A DNA stretch of 64,000 bases. Origin: Bremerella volcania (GTDB taxonomy: Bacteria > Planctomycetota > Planctomycetia > Pirellulales > Pirellulaceae). Of this stretch, positions 42,692-53,309 are shown piece by piece. The notes beneath the pieces were generated by a model. The model was not told the origin of the DNA and did not search any database. It saw nothing but the letters and a program-made list of their open reading frames with translations. The translations under genes were made by a program, and so were the position numbers. Position 1 is the stretch's first letter, and the number at the start of each line of letters is the position of its first letter. The stretch is taken from assembly GCF_007748115.1 (NCBI RefSeq), contig NZ_CP036289.1, positions 6,014,001 to 6,078,000 of the forward strand, read 5' to 3'.

Positions 42692-45600
42692 CTAACGAAC
42701 CGATGTTCCGCTCGGCTGATTGGCGACCTGTGTTTTCGATGAAGCTTTGTTCGCTTTGAGGTAGGTCATCAGGTCGCCGATTTCTTCGGCGGTCAGCTGA
42801 TCCAGCAGCCCACTGGGCATGATGCTGGTTTTCGATGGCGACAGTTCATCAACATCGGCCTGCGGTACTTCGGTCTTGTTGCCTTGGCTGTCGATGACGA
42901 CGTAGTTGCCGCTTGGGCTCGTCGAGATCAAACCAGACAGGATCTTACCGTCGACCGTCAGAATCTGCTTGGTTGTGTATTGATCCGAGATCACGTGCGA
43001 CGGGAACAGAATCGATTCCAGGATCTGCTTCTTCTGGAAGCGTCGAGCAATATCGGTCAGGTCAGGACCGATCGCCTCGCCGGCTCCTCCCATGCGGTGA
43101 CAGGCGGCACATTGTGCCTTCTTGAAGATCAATGCCCCTGAGGTCGCGTCTCCTCCGTGGTAGTCGTCCGAACCGAGGAACTCGAGCAGTTCTTTCAGGT
43201 CCCAGTTGCTCGACTTGTTGTCGACCAGCTTCGCTTCAGGAAGATCGGGGTAGCTATTGGCAAACCAACTCTGCCACGACTTCATCTGTTTCTCAAATGG
43301 ATCAGCTGGCGATGCGGCCGATTCGCCGGTCCATTTGACCAGAAGCTGATTGACGGCCTGTCGGCAGGTATCGTCCGAACGCAGTCCCAACAGAATCAAT
43401 TGACGAATCGTCTCCGGATCGTTTTCGGTTTGCGTCCCTTGGGTCAGCTTCTCAATAACATTGGTCGCGAAGTCACCCTCCAGCACCGGTATGGCTTTGA
43501 CCAGGTACGCGAAGTTCTTCCCTTCAGGCTGCTGAGCCAGCCCAAAAGCGATCGATGCGCGGCGTTCCGGCTCACGATCGAATGCCTTTCTCAGGTAAGC
43601 CATGTTCTCTGGAGTGCCATTACTGGCCAGAATCGCAACAATCCCCTTTCGCATCCGAGTCGCGACGGTCGTCTCGTCGCCGATGAGTTCTTCGTCAATC
43701 ATGCGAAGCGTTTGGAGAACCTGATCGCTGGGATGTTCCGGCAATTCAAACAGGACGGCAAGCGCGGCGTTGGGCCACATGTGTCCCAAGGTCAGGGCAA
43801 CGTACTGTTCTTCTGGCGTTAAGCATTTCACGAACTGCTTGGTACTCGTTTCGATGTAGCCGCGAAGTCCCTCGCCGCCGTCGATCTTCAGGCCGCTTTC
43901 CAAGTGACCAAGCAGCTTGAGCTTCTGTTCGCTCGTCCACCCTTCTTCGATGAAGGACATGTGCATGGCCAGATTCAAACGCTCTGCCGCCGGCATCTTG
44001 CTATCGAGATGGGCGATGTAGCGGTCGGTGATATCGGAAACACGGAAGTGTGCCAGCGTGCGGATCAATTCACGATTCATCTTGTGATCGGCAGCGGGAA
44101 ACTCGCTGGCCAGTCGCGGCGCCAAACCAGGTACATCGCTTTCGTTCAAGCTTCCTCGATCGATCGCCAACTGAATGACACGCAGCATCGACAGGAACTC
44201 TTGGTCGCTCAAGTAGTCGTCCAGTCGTTTCTGGGCCTTCAAAGCGATCTTCAAAGCAATATCGTGCGAAGGCTGAGCCACGAGTGCGGCGATGCAGCCC
44301 GAGTTGAACAGCGTTGCCGAATCAGCGATCAGAACGTCTTCGATCCAGCTCTCAACCGGCTGATTCTCGAGCAAGCGACGAGCAGCATACGCTTCGCGTC
44401 GATCTTCGGCAGATAGCAGAGGCCGCAATTCTTCGTAGGTTACCGTACCGCGAATCTCGCATAGCGTCTCGCAGGCTTCCCGGCGAACAGCTGGGCTTTC
44501 GTGCTTCAGTAGTTCTCGCAGACGCTCGGTTGATTCGCTTCCTGGGTAGTTGATCAAGAGCGAGATTGCCTTTTGGCAAACTTCAGCATTGTCGTCCTCG
44601 GTCAGCCCAAGCAGCATGCTCAGGGTTGGTGACGGGCCATAAAGCTGCATCAAGTCCAATGCTCGCGTGCGATAGTACGAGGGGTTCTCTTTAGCGATCG
44701 CAACGCCTTGAATCTGTGGATTCCACAAGTCACCCAAGTCGGATTGGATTTCAGCGATTTCTTGTCGACCCCAGGCACTTTGCGGCTGTGGATGACGGAT
44801 GGCCTGGGCGATTCCTTTGCCCAGGTCGTCGCTTCCTTCGGGGATGTCTCCCTTGTAGACGATTCGATAAAGCCCGCCTTCGGTGCCGCGGCCACCGGTG
44901 GTGAAGTAGATCCAACCATCCGGACCCACTTCCAAATCGGTCACGTTCATCGGCTTGCCTTCAAGCAGTGCTTCGCTCTTGGCGACATATCCGGCTCCGT
45001 CTCGGGTCAGCGAGACCGTGCTGATACGTCCGTTCGCCCAGTCGGTAACAAACAGGCGGTTCTGATACTTGGCCGGATATTTGAAGTGATCGTAGACCAC
45101 TAACCCCGTGGGAGAACCAGCCCCCGTTTCCAAGATCGGTGGCACACAGTCGGGATAGTAATTTGGCCACTTCGCCCAGCCGCTACGCCAACCGAAATCG
45201 GAACCAGGCGAAACCTGGTAGAGGCGAGTCGGACGATGCCACACCAGGCCTTCGTCCCATTCCATGTCGCTGTCGTGAATGAACAGGTCACCGTTGCGAT
45301 TGAAGGCCAGGTCGTACGCATTGCGAATACCGCCTGCGACGATCTCGACGTTCTGTCCTTCGATGTCGGTACGCAGTACCATGCCGCCTGGGGCTTTCAC
45401 GCCCACGGCATGACCGCCTGGATCTTCAAATCGCGGGACAAGGTCCCCTTCGTAGAAGTGGCGATGAGGGCTCTTTTCATCGACGTCTGACTCGAGCTTT
45501 GTGTCGTTGCCGGCCACCATGTAAATCAGTCCATCCGGTCCCAAGGCCAGTCCGTGAGGGCCATGTTCGCCGATCGCTCCGTTGAACGTGACGAGCGTTG

Positions 45601-46648
45601 CGACTTCTTCGACGTCGCCGTCTCCGTCTGTATCGCTCAGCTTATAAAGACCGGTCCCTTCAGAGCCTTCGCCGACGACGAACACCTCACCGTTAAGTGG
45701 CAAAATCCCTTGCACGTTTTTGATCGTGTCGTTGTAAACACGCTGCGCGTCGACGACGCCGTCGTCGTTGGAATCGTAAATTAGCATCAGATCGCCACCC
45801 TCTTTCGAGGCGATGATGTTGCCGAATTCGTTGAACGTCATCGAAATCAACGCCCCGGTCTTCTCGGCCGAGATCACTTCCTGAATCGCGAAGCCAGGTA
45901 AAATGCGGAACCGAGATTCTTCGGACGGTGTATCCTGTACTGGAGTCGATACCACTTCCGGCTGTGTTGTCTGAGGTGTTTTCGCCGTCGAGATTGGCTT
46001 GGCTTCAATTGGACGCTGCGAAGGACGTGGCTTTTCAGCAAAAGACGGCTCGGGAGGAACCGGCGGGCCGCTCTTGTTGTTGGCAGCTACCTGCGGCTGA
46101 CCGTTGTTCCAGGGGGTCGTCCCGTTGGCCGGTCCCAATTCCTGAGCACGTTGCCAGCGTGAATCGCTGTAGAAAGTTGATTGCCAGAGCGGGAAGGGGC
46201 GGAGGTCCGTCTTCCACGACGAATTCGAGGGGAAGCTCACCTTCTGGTTGTTCGGGCCGAAGATCGTAATCTCGGCCAACAGCCCGGCGGCGCCCGCCTG
46301 GGTATTGCGGACTTGGACGGCGAAGACATTGTCGCCGATCGTCAGGTGGTTCGTAATGTCGAATTGTCGCCGATTTCGCCAGTTTTTGTCTTCTGCGATT
46401 TTTTTTCCGTTTATCCAGAGTTCGTACTCGTCATCGGCGGTGATCATGATTTGACCACCGGTCATCTGCGAGATGTTGATGCTCTTACGGAAAAAGCAAC
46501 TGCTGGAAGGAACCTGGTCCTTATGGTGCTGTGGGGCCCAGATCCATTGGGGTTGCGTGGCCTGGGCATGCGCGAAGCTGGGGGCTCCGGTCACAAGCAG
46601 GGTGGCGGCGATCAGCAACAACCAAGCAGTTTTGGGCGTAGTCAACAT
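42692..46648 (-). CDS. Large exported dehydrogenase-like propeller/HEAT/cytochrome c protein
   Basis: The 1318-residue protein has a signal peptide (WLLLIAATLLVTGAPSFAHA). Domains in order are a beta-sandwich region (ADDEYELWINGKKIAEDKNW), a propeller with repeated calcium-like DxDxD motifs (YDSNDDGVVDAQRV, DTDGDGDVEE), a long helical region of HEAT repeats (about 680-1130), and a C-terminal cytochrome c domain with CAACHRMGGAGEAIGPDLTD. This is the planctomycete membrane-bound dehydrogenase/PVC haem-binding family (TIGR02604 plus TIGR02603 type), probably periplasmic. Its electron donor or substrate is unknown. ATG 46660 could also be the start. It is divergent from the peptide importer. Confidence 0.93.
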   Translation of the reverse strand: MLTTPKTAWLLLIAATLLVTGAPSFAHAQATQPQWIWAPQHHKDQVPSSSCFFRKSINISQMTGGQIMITADDEYELWINGKKIAEDKNWRNRRQFDITNHLTIGDNVFAVQVRNTQAGAAGLLAEITIFGPNNQKVSFPSNSSWKTDLRPFPLWQSTFYSDSRWQRAQELGPANGTTPWNNGQPQVAANNKSGPPVPPEPSFAEKPRPSQRPIEAKPISTAKTPQTTQPEVVSTPVQDTPSEESRFRILPGFAIQEVISAEKTGALISMTFNEFGNIIASKEGGDLMLIYDSNDDGVVDAQRVYNDTIKNVQGILPLNGEVFVVGEGSEGTGLYKLSDTDGDGDVEEVATLVTFNGAIGEHGPHGLALGPDGLIYMVAGNDTKLESDVDEKSPHRHFYEGDLVPRFEDPGGHAVGVKAPGGMVLRTDIEGQNVEIVAGGIRNAYDLAFNRNGDLFIHDSDMEWDEGLVWHRPTRLYQVSPGSDFGWRSGWAKWPNYYPDCVPPILETGAGSPTGLVVYDHFKYPAKYQNRLFVTDWANGRISTVSLTRDGAGYVAKSEALLEGKPMNVTDLEVGPDGWIYFTTGGRGTEGGLYRIVYKGDIPEGSDDLGKGIAQAIRHPQPQSAWGRQEIAEIQSDLGDLWNPQIQGVAIAKENPSYYRTRALDLMQLYGPSPTLSMLLGLTEDDNAEVCQKAISLLINYPGSESTERLRELLKHESPAVRREACETLCEIRGTVTYEELRPLLSAEDRREAYAARRLLENQPVESWIEDVLIADSATLFNSGCIAALVAQPSHDIALKIALKAQKRLDDYLSDQEFLSMLRVIQLAIDRGSLNESDVPGLAPRLASEFPAADHKMNRELIRTLAHFRVSDITDRYIAHLDSKMPAAERLNLAMHMSFIEEGWTSEQKLKLLGHLESGLKIDGGEGLRGYIETSTKQFVKCLTPEEQYVALTLGHMWPNAALAVLFELPEHPSDQVLQTLRMIDEELIGDETTVATRMRKGIVAILASNGTPENMAYLRKAFDREPERRASIAFGLAQQPEGKNFAYLVKAIPVLEGDFATNVIEKLTQGTQTENDPETIRQLILLGLRSDDTCRQAVNQLLVKWTGESAASPADPFEKQMKSWQSWFANSYPDLPEAKLVDNKSSNWDLKELLEFLGSDDYHGGDATSGALIFKKAQCAACHRMGGAGEAIGPDLTDIARRFQKKQILESILFPSHVISDQYTTKQILTVDGKILSGLISTSPSGNYVVIDSQGNKTEVPQADVDELSPSKTSIMPSGLLDQLTAEEIGDLMTYLKANKASSKTQVANQPSGTSVR

Positions 46649-46898
46649 CTTCAATCTCATACCAGTGACGTAGCGTTTGCTCGCGATAGGCAGTCGATGA
46701 GAACCCAGCGCGAGCGCAATCAAGTCTCATCCTTCATTTGGAAAGATCGGGCACCAGGGACGACAAAATCAGCAAAATCGCGCCAAACGGCAAATTTTGC
46801 CCCGACTCGTGTGCGCTTGCCGTCGATTCCCCCCAAAAGTGCATTTCGACAGCCATGACAGCAGCAGTGGTCAGTGGCGCCCCCGCGGTGAGCCGTTA

Positions 46899-46927
46899 TT
46901 GACCCATTTTTTTGATACGTTTACGAT
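46899..46927 (+). promoter_or_regulatory. Sigma-70-type promoter of the oligopeptide importer operon
   Basis: TTGACC (46899-46904), a 17-base spacer and TACGAT (46922-46927) form a good promoter, 100 bases before the binding-protein gene. Nearby 46772-46800 also holds a 7-base inverted repeat (GCAAAAT and ATTTTGC). The rest of 46649-47026 shows nothing else. Confidence 0.6.
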
Positions 46928-47026
46928 TCCAAGGGGATTGATTAGGAAAATTGCATCAATTGGGTCAGCGCACGGCTTTGCTAGCGGTGGATTCAGCTTG
47001 ATGCTGTCTCGTTAAGAGGTTGCGTA

Positions 47027-48970
47027 ATGACAAAAGTCCACGGCGCCCTGGGCATCCATCTCTTCTTGTTTCTCGCCACTCTGGCCCCACTGGCCGGTTG
47101 TACCGGAGGTTCCTCGGATTACTCGGAAGACGAAATCCAGGCAGCCATCGAAAAGTTCGACTACGAGAAAGGGGTCAAAGGTTTCGATCCTCCAACGCTT
47201 GAAGAGCTGAACGCTAATAACAAGTGGACGGACAAACCAGTCATCGATCTGCTGGACAAGCTCAAGCATCAGTTGGCCGACTATCAGCCACCCATGCCGC
47301 CGGCGGAAGCAGTCAACCTGAAATCGGAAAACGACCGGCAGATCAAAGAGATCCTCGAGTCGGTCAAGGTCCTCCCCAAGAGCGATGACGAAGTCAACTG
47401 GGATGCGACCTGGGTGCATCACGTCGCCGGCGATATCAACAGCTTGAACCCCCTAACGATGAGTTCCACCTCCGACTTCGACGTGGCAGGTCTGACGGGC
47501 GTGGGGGCGATCGCCTCCGACATCAACCTGAACCCCGTTGGCAACGGCACGTTCATCAAGACCTGGCAGGTCAACGAAGACAACACGGTTCACAAGTTCG
47601 TCATCCGCGACGACCTGACCTGGTCCGACGGCGAGCCGATCACGGCCTATGACTGGGAGTTCACTTTTAAGCTAGTGAAGCATCCCGACATGGTCGCCTA
47701 CATGCCAGCTATTTCCAGCGGCATGGAGACGGTTCTCTACTTGAAAGCCTACGACGAGCACACGTTCTGCATCTTCCACGAGAAGTCGACCGCAGTGAAC
47801 GAGTGGAAAGACGAATTCCCCGTCGTGCCGAAACACATCTACTACGAATCGATCGCGATGGACCCGAGCATGGTCGACAGCGACATTCACCTGAAACTGG
47901 AAGAAACCCCCGTCGTTGGCGGACCTTACGAGGTCGTAAGTCGTACGCGCGGTAAGAACGTCATGCTGCAGCGCCGCGAAGGCTTTTACATGCACGAAGG
48001 CAAGCAGGTTCGCGACAAACCCTACTTCAAGAACATCCGCATGGAAGTGATCACCGACACCAACACCGCGCTGCTGGCGCTCTCGGCGGGCAAGATCGAC
48101 GAAATGGAGATCCCCGCTCCCAAGTGGAACACGGATGCCAACGAACCAGAGTTCTTTGAGAGGAACGTCAAGGTCAAAGCCACCGAGTGGACTGAGTACC
48201 ACATCGCTTGGAACTGCGAATCGGAGTTCTTCAAAGACCCGAACGTCCGCAAGGCGATGAGCTACGGTATCGACTACAAAGAACTGTTGGATCGCGTATT
48301 GGATGGTTTGTTCGAGCAGGCTAACGGTCCGTTCCATCCCACTTCGTGGATGGCACCGGAACCTCCGCTTCCGATGTTTACGTACGACCTGGATAAGGCC
48401 CGCAAGCTGCTGGACGAAGCGGGCTGGGTCGACAGCGATGCTGACGGCATTCGAGACAAGATGATCGGTGGCAAGAAGGTTCCTTTCCGCTTCACCTTGA
48501 TGCGGGGACAGACGCCGACTTCGGAAAAGGTGGCCCGCGTCGTCGTTACCAGCTTGAACAAGCTTGGCATCAAGGTCGAAGAGCGTGCGACCGAGTTCAC
48601 CGTCTTGCAGCAAAAAGCCCAAGACCACACGTTCGATGCCATGCTGGGTGGCTGGGGCTCGGGCACCGATCCGTTCTATACCAAGAACATCTTTGGCACC
48701 GGCCAAACCCGCAATTACGGTCAGTACTCGAACAAGAAGGTCGATGAACTGTACGAAGAAGGGATGGTCGAACTCGACCGTGAAAAGCGAGCCAAGATCT
48801 ACCAGGAAATGGCCAAAATCTTCTATGAAGACCAACCCTATACCTGGCTCTTTTACTTGTCGTCGCTGTATGGGTTCAATAAGGACATGCGAGGTTACGA
48901 ATTCAGTGCTCGCGGCCCGTTCCACTACTCGCCGGGGATGGAATCGGTTTGGAAGGTTAAGCCACTCTAG
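47027..48970 (+). CDS. Oligopeptide ABC transporter substrate-binding lipoprotein
   Basis: The 647-residue family 5 binding protein captures peptides outside the inner membrane. A lipobox LAGC gives acylated Cys25. A charged, helical extension (about 30-120) precedes the binding domain, which has the SBP_bac_5 features LTWSDGEPITAYDWEFTFKL, NPLTMSSTSDFDV and VRKAMSYGIDYKELLDRVLD. The C-terminal segment includes GWGSGTDPFYTKNIFGTG. It is longer than OppA (about 540 residues) because of the extension. It is the first gene of a four-gene importer operon; AAGAGGT lies upstream of the ATG. Confidence 0.93.
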   Translation: MTKVHGALGIHLFLFLATLAPLAGCTGGSSDYSEDEIQAAIEKFDYEKGVKGFDPPTLEELNANNKWTDKPVIDLLDKLKHQLADYQPPMPPAEAVNLKSENDRQIKEILESVKVLPKSDDEVNWDATWVHHVAGDINSLNPLTMSSTSDFDVAGLTGVGAIASDINLNPVGNGTFIKTWQVNEDNTVHKFVIRDDLTWSDGEPITAYDWEFTFKLVKHPDMVAYMPAISSGMETVLYLKAYDEHTFCIFHEKSTAVNEWKDEFPVVPKHIYYESIAMDPSMVDSDIHLKLEETPVVGGPYEVVSRTRGKNVMLQRREGFYMHEGKQVRDKPYFKNIRMEVITDTNTALLALSAGKIDEMEIPAPKWNTDANEPEFFERNVKVKATEWTEYHIAWNCESEFFKDPNVRKAMSYGIDYKELLDRVLDGLFEQANGPFHPTSWMAPEPPLPMFTYDLDKARKLLDEAGWVDSDADGIRDKMIGGKKVPFRFTLMRGQTPTSEKVARVVVTSLNKLGIKVEERATEFTVLQQKAQDHTFDAMLGGWGSGTDPFYTKNIFGTGQTRNYGQYSNKKVDELYEEGMVELDREKRAKIYQEMAKIFYEDQPYTWLFYLSSLYGFNKDMRGYEFSARGPFHYSPGMESVWKVKPL

Positions 48971-49036
48971 CTTGCCCCTCCATTCGATCGCGTTCGCACG
49001 GTTCCTTCCACCAACCTTTCCAAGTCGTTCTTTCGC

Positions 49037-50017
49037 ATGCTGACCTATATCGCCCGTCGCATCCTGATTGGCATCTTCACATTGCTGGCGGTGACCTTCA
49101 TTGTGTATGGGCTCATCCGGAACATGCCAGGCACGCCGCTGACCATCATGCAAGAAACCGTCCGCATGGACGCGTTGATGTCGCAAGAGCAGATGGACAA
49201 GCTGGAAAAGCAGTACCGCTTGGACAAACCCTGGTACGTCGGCTACTGGTACTGGCTAGGCGACGTCTTGCAAGGCGATTTGGGGCGCGGGATCAACGAC
49301 CGCCGGAAGGTGACCATCATCATCGGCGAACGTCTCCCCAAGACGCTCATCTTGACCGGCACCTCTCTGATTTTGACTTACTTCCTCTGCATTCCCATGG
49401 GGCTTTGGTCGACCGCTAATGCATTGACCTTTCGCGAACGACTGGTCAGCACGATCCTCTACATTCTGTACGCGCTTCCCAACTTCGTGGCGGCCGTCTA
49501 TTTGAACCTAATCATTGCAGTCCGCCTGGAATGGCTGCCACTGTATGGTTCAACCGGCGAAGGGTACGCCGAGATGAGTTCGCTGGGCAAGCTGTGGGAT
49601 ATCCTATCGCACGCCATTTTGCCAGTGCTCTGTTTGACCTATACCTCGCTGGCCTACTATACCCGCTTCATCAAAGCCAACATGATGGAGACAATCCAGC
49701 AAGATTACATCCGCACCGCGAAAGCCAAAGGGGCCAGCCCTACCAGTATTTTGGTGACGCATGCGTTCCGCAATTCGCTGATTCCGTTGGTCACCATCAT
49801 CGGACTGACGCTTCCTTCGCTTCTGGCTGGCTCGGTGATTCTGGAAACCATTTACCAGTGGAACGGCATTGGCTATCTCTTTTACCAGTCGATCACCATG
49901 CGTGAGTACCCGGTGATCATGGGCCTGGTTTTGATGTTCTCGGTCATGACGCTGCTCGGTCAGCTGTTGGCCGACGTTCTGTACGCATTCGTTGACCCCC
50001 GGATTACTTATTCGTAA
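49037..50017 (+). CDS. Oligopeptide ABC transporter permease (DppB/OppB type)
   Basis: The 326-residue inner-membrane protein has six helices. The N-terminus MLTYIARRILIGIFTLLAVT and the conserved EAA loop (RTAKAKGASPTSILVTHAFR) identify the DppB/OppB permease that contacts the ATPase. The last helix and DVLYAFVDPRITY end are also family-typical. It forms the channel with the DppC-type permease encoded four bases downstream. Confidence 0.96.
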   Translation: MLTYIARRILIGIFTLLAVTFIVYGLIRNMPGTPLTIMQETVRMDALMSQEQMDKLEKQYRLDKPWYVGYWYWLGDVLQGDLGRGINDRRKVTIIIGERLPKTLILTGTSLILTYFLCIPMGLWSTANALTFRERLVSTILYILYALPNFVAAVYLNLIIAVRLEWLPLYGSTGEGYAEMSSLGKLWDILSHAILPVLCLTYTSLAYYTRFIKANMMETIQQDYIRTAKAKGASPTSILVTHAFRNSLIPLVTIIGLTLPSLLAGSVILETIYQWNGIGYLFYQSITMREYPVIMGLVLMFSVMTLLGQLLADVLYAFVDPRITYS

Positions 50018-50020
50018 CTC

Positions 50021-51133
50021 ATGAGTGCTGCAGCTGAACTCGCTGAACAACCGGTCAAGCCTATCAAGCCAGCGACCTCGCAAGGTTTCTGGGCGACTGC
50101 CTGGCGATACTATCGACGTCGCCCGATGGCCATGCTTGGGCTTTACTTCGTCGGCTTCCTGGCACTGGTCGCGATCTTCTCGCCAGCGATCGCCGGAACC
50201 AAGCCAATCGTCTGTTACTACAAAGGAAACATCTATTTCCCCTGCATGGGCTACTTTTACGCCCCGTGGGAAAACGCCATCTTCACCACCGGCGATCACT
50301 TCGAGAAACGTTACGAACCGAATCTCAAAGCGAAAGACCCCAACAGTTGGGCCATCTGGCCGCTGGTTCGCCAAGACCCGATCGAACGCGTCCGCGACGA
50401 CTGGTTCGAAGGGCAGCCAGGCAATCCTGATAAAGCTGACGGCAAACCAACCTGGCAAAACCTGATGGGAACCGACTCGAACGGCGTCGACGTCTTCTCG
50501 CAGCTAGTGCATGGAACCCGCGTCGCGCTGCTGGTCGGCTTCGTTTCGATGGGCATCGCTGGGGCCGTCGGCATTACGATTGGTGCCTGTGCCGGCTACT
50601 TCGGCGGCTGGGTCGACTTTGTTCTTTCCCGGTTCATCGAAATCATTCTCTGCGTTCCCACGTTGATCCTGGTGATCGCCCTGCTGGCCATCGCCGAGCA
50701 TCCCAGCATCTGGCAGGTCGTGGCCGTAATCGGTCTGACCGGATGGACCGGCATCGCCCGGTTGACGCGGGCCGAGTTCCTCAAGATCAAGCAGATCGAG
50801 TACGTCGCCGCGGCGAAAGCCATGGGAGCCGGGTCGCTGCGAATTATGTTCATTCACATCCTGCGAAACGCCCTGGCCCCGATTCTCGTGCCGATCAGCT
50901 TCGGCATTGCCGCGGCCATTTTCACCGAGAGCGCGCTGAGCTTCCTGGGCATCGGTGCCGACACGTTGACTCCCACCTGGGGACGCGTGCTGCACGAAGG
51001 ACAGAACAACATCCGTTCGATGTGGTGGCTGATCTTCTTTCCTGGGCTGGCCATTTTCACCACCGTGCTGGCTTACAACTTAATCGGCGAAGGCATCCAG
51101 GAAGCCACCGACCCACGAACCCGCGACGCCTAA
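50021..51133 (+). CDS. Oligopeptide ABC transporter permease (DppC/OppC type)
   Basis: The 370-residue permease is the partner of the upstream DppB-type subunit. The N-terminal helix (AMLGLYFVGFLALVAIFSPA) is followed by an extended periplasmic loop of about 120 residues rich in Trp and charged residues (KENAIF...FEKRYEPNLKAKDPNSW), longer than in OppC. The remaining helices contain the EAA loop YVAAAKAMGAGSLRIMFIHI and end TDPRTRDA. It begins four bases after the DppB-type stop, so the two are tightly coupled. Confidence 0.95.
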   Translation: MSAAAELAEQPVKPIKPATSQGFWATAWRYYRRRPMAMLGLYFVGFLALVAIFSPAIAGTKPIVCYYKGNIYFPCMGYFYAPWENAIFTTGDHFEKRYEPNLKAKDPNSWAIWPLVRQDPIERVRDDWFEGQPGNPDKADGKPTWQNLMGTDSNGVDVFSQLVHGTRVALLVGFVSMGIAGAVGITIGACAGYFGGWVDFVLSRFIEIILCVPTLILVIALLAIAEHPSIWQVVAVIGLTGWTGIARLTRAEFLKIKQIEYVAAAKAMGAGSLRIMFIHILRNALAPILVPISFGIAAAIFTESALSFLGIGADTLTPTWGRVLHEGQNNIRSMWWLIFFPGLAIFTTVLAYNLIGEGIQEATDPRTRDA

Positions 51134-51153
51134 CTCCTTTGTCCAATCCGACC

Positions 51154-53028
51154 ATGACCCAAACCCTGCTCAAAGTCGACAACCTGCGGACCTACTTCCA
51201 TGGCGAGGAAATCGTCAAGGCCGTGGACGGCATCTCCTTTCAACTCGAAGAAGGAGAAACGCTGGGTATCGTCGGCGAATCAGGCTCCGGCAAGTCGGTC
51301 ACGTCGCTGTCGATCATGCAGCTGTTGGCCCGCAGCGCGAAGATCGAGGACGGGTCGATCTCGTTCCTGGGAACCGATCTGGTGCGCCTCCCGGATCCGG
51401 CGATGCGGAAGATTCGCGGCAAAGACATCAGCATGATCTTCCAGGAACCGATGACGTCGCTGAACCCTGTATTCACCGTCGGTTCGCAGGTCATGGAAGC
51501 AATTCGCCTGCATCAGGACCTCAGCAAGAAGGAAGCCCGCGAGCGAACGATTCAGCTGTTCGAAGAGGTCGGCATTCCCGATCCCCACAAACGCGTCGAC
51601 TATTACCCGCACCAGATGTCTGGCGGGCAGAAGCAGCGGGTAATGATCGCCATGGCCCTCAGCTGCAATCCCAAGCTGCTGATCGCCGACGAACCGACGA
51701 CTGCCTTGGACGTCACCATCCAGGCCCAGATCCTCGACATCCTCCGTCAACTGCGCGACAGCCGCGGTATGTCCATTCTGTTCATCACGCACGACCTGGG
51801 TGTGATCGCGGAGATCGCCGACCATGTACTGGTCATGTACCGCGGCAACATCGTCGAGAATGGCAACATCCGCCAGATCTTCGAGAACCCTCAGCACCCA
51901 TACACCAAGGGGCTTTTGGCCTGTCGTCCGCGTCTCGACACGAAGTATCGCCGGCTGCCCACCGTCAGCGACTTCATGGAATCGAAGACGACCGAATCCG
52001 GCGTCGAGATCGTCGAGAAGGAGATGTCGCAGGAGAAATTCGATCAGCTTATGGTCGAAGGACGAGGGCGACTGCTGCATCCCAAGCAGGCCCTCATGGA
52101 AATGGGACACCCTTGGGAAGAAGGCGCCTACGCGGCCGATACCAACGCCGTCGGCGACAACGAGCGGCCGCTGCTTTCGGTGCGGGGATTGAAGGTTCAC
52201 TTCCCGATACGCAAAGGTATTTTCTCGCGGGTTAGCGGCCACGTGAAGGCGGTCGACGGCATTGACTTCGATGTCTATCGCGGCCAGACGCTTGGCCTGG
52301 TCGGCGAATCAGGCTGCGGCAAAACCACCACCGGCCGGGCCATTCTGCGGCTGATCGAACCAACCGACGGTATCGTTGAGTTTGAAGGGAAGAACGTCCG
52401 CAACCTGAGTGGGGGCACTCTGCGCGAGATGCGGAAGAGGATTCAGATCATCTTCCAAGATCCGTACGGCAGCTTGAACCCGCGTATGACCATCGAGGCC
52501 GCCATCTGCGAACCAATGGTCATTCAGAAGATTGGCAAGACGAAGAAGGAACAGCGGGATCGCGCGGCGTATCTGATGCAGGAAGTGGGGATGAATCCCG
52601 ATCACCTCCGCCGCTACCCGCACGAGTTCTCCGGCGGCCAGCGACAGCGCATCTGCATCGCCCGGGCCCTGGCCGTCGAGCCAGACTTTCTCGTCTGCGA
52701 CGAATCGGTCTCGGCCCTCGACGTCTCGGTCCAAGCCCAGGTACTCAACCTGCTGAAAGACCTGCAAGAGAAACGGGGCCTGACCTACATCTTCATCAGC
52801 CACGATCTGAGCGTGGTCAAATTCATGGCCGACATGATGGCCGTGATGAACGAAGGGAAGATCGTCGAGTTCGGCCCCGCCGAAGCAATCTATGCCGACC
52901 CGAAAGAGGAATATACCCGCAAACTCATCAACGCCACCCCGCGGGACGATCTCGAGCACATCGACAAGCGACAAGCCGAACGGCAAGAGGCGAAAGCTGC
53001 CCGGCTGAAATCGGTGGCTTCGGTCTAG
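51154..53028 (+). CDS. Dual ATP-binding protein of the oligopeptide importer
   Basis: The 624-residue protein fuses the two ATPases (DppD-like and DppF-like) that drive the importer. Domain 1 has Walker [11 protein letters not shown], signature [15 protein letters not shown] and Walker [14 protein letters not shown]. Domain 2 (from about residue 340) has [29 protein letters not shown] and [14 protein letters not shown] 70-residue linker joins them. Each half ends with the oligopeptide-type C-terminal motif (e.g. [15 protein letters not shown]). The start is ATG 51154 in the frame after the DppC-type stop. Confidence 0.96.
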   Translation: MTQTLLKVDNLRTYFHGEEIVKAVDGISFQLEEGETLGIVGESGSGKSVTSLSIMQLLARSAKIEDGSISFLGTDLVRLPDPAMRKIRGKDISMIFQEPMTSLNPVFTVGSQVMEAIRLHQDLSKKEARERTIQLFEEVGIPDPHKRVDYYPHQMSGGQKQRVMIAMALSCNPKLLIADEPTTALDVTIQAQILDILRQLRDSRGMSILFITHDLGVIAEIADHVLVMYRGNIVENGNIRQIFENPQHPYTKGLLACRPRLDTKYRRLPTVSDFMESKTTESGVEIVEKEMSQEKFDQLMVEGRGRLLHPKQALMEMGHPWEEGAYAADTNAVGDNERPLLSVRGLKVHFPIRKGIFSRVSGHVKAVDGIDFDVYRGQTLGLVGESGCGKTTTGRAILRLIEPTDGIVEFEGKNVRNLSGGTLREMRKRIQIIFQDPYGSLNPRMTIEAAICEPMVIQKIGKTKKEQRDRAAYLMQEVGMNPDHLRRYPHEFSGGQRQRICIARALAVEPDFLVCDESVSALDVSVQAQVLNLLKDLQEKRGLTYIFISHDLSVVKFMADMMAVMNEGKIVEFGPAEAIYADPKEEYTRKLINATPRDDLEHIDKRQAERQEAKAARLKSVASV

Positions 53029-53036
53029 CTACCAGT

Positions 53037-53246
53037 CTAGTTCTTCCCAGGCTGATGCCGCAGATAGGCCCAAACACCGTAGGCGAACACGGCCATGCCG
53101 AGAACCAACGTGCCGACTCCGGCAGACGACATCCACGACGCCGCGTCCAGGTTCAGGTAAGACGTCGACATCATGAAGATCCCCAAAGCCGCGATCCCGC
53201 CGCCAACCAGGGTGAACTTCCAATGGTGATACGTGTTGACGTTCAT
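53037..53246 (-). CDS. Hypothetical small two-helix membrane protein
   Basis: The 69-residue protein has two hydrophobic helices (FTLVGGGIAALGIFMMST and SSAGVGTLVLGMAVFAYGVW) joined by a short loop and ends in a basic tail (LRHQPGKN). No family is recognised. ATG 53246 is chosen because GAGGT lies seven bases upstream; starting earlier would ignore that site. Its stop is only 9 bases from the importer ATPase stop, on the opposite strand. Confidence 0.7.
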   Translation of the reverse strand: MNVNTYHHWKFTLVGGGIAALGIFMMSTSYLNLDAASWMSSAGVGTLVLGMAVFAYGVWAYLRHQPGKN

Positions 53247-53309
53247 GGTGGACCTCACTTTCCTATGGAGTTCGATCTATCTATATCTTACCTCGTAAAG
53301 CGTCCGAAA

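Noticed and set aside
47672-49186. Minus-strand frame of 504 codons
   Set aside because: It is opposite the peptide-binding protein gene and has no domain features.
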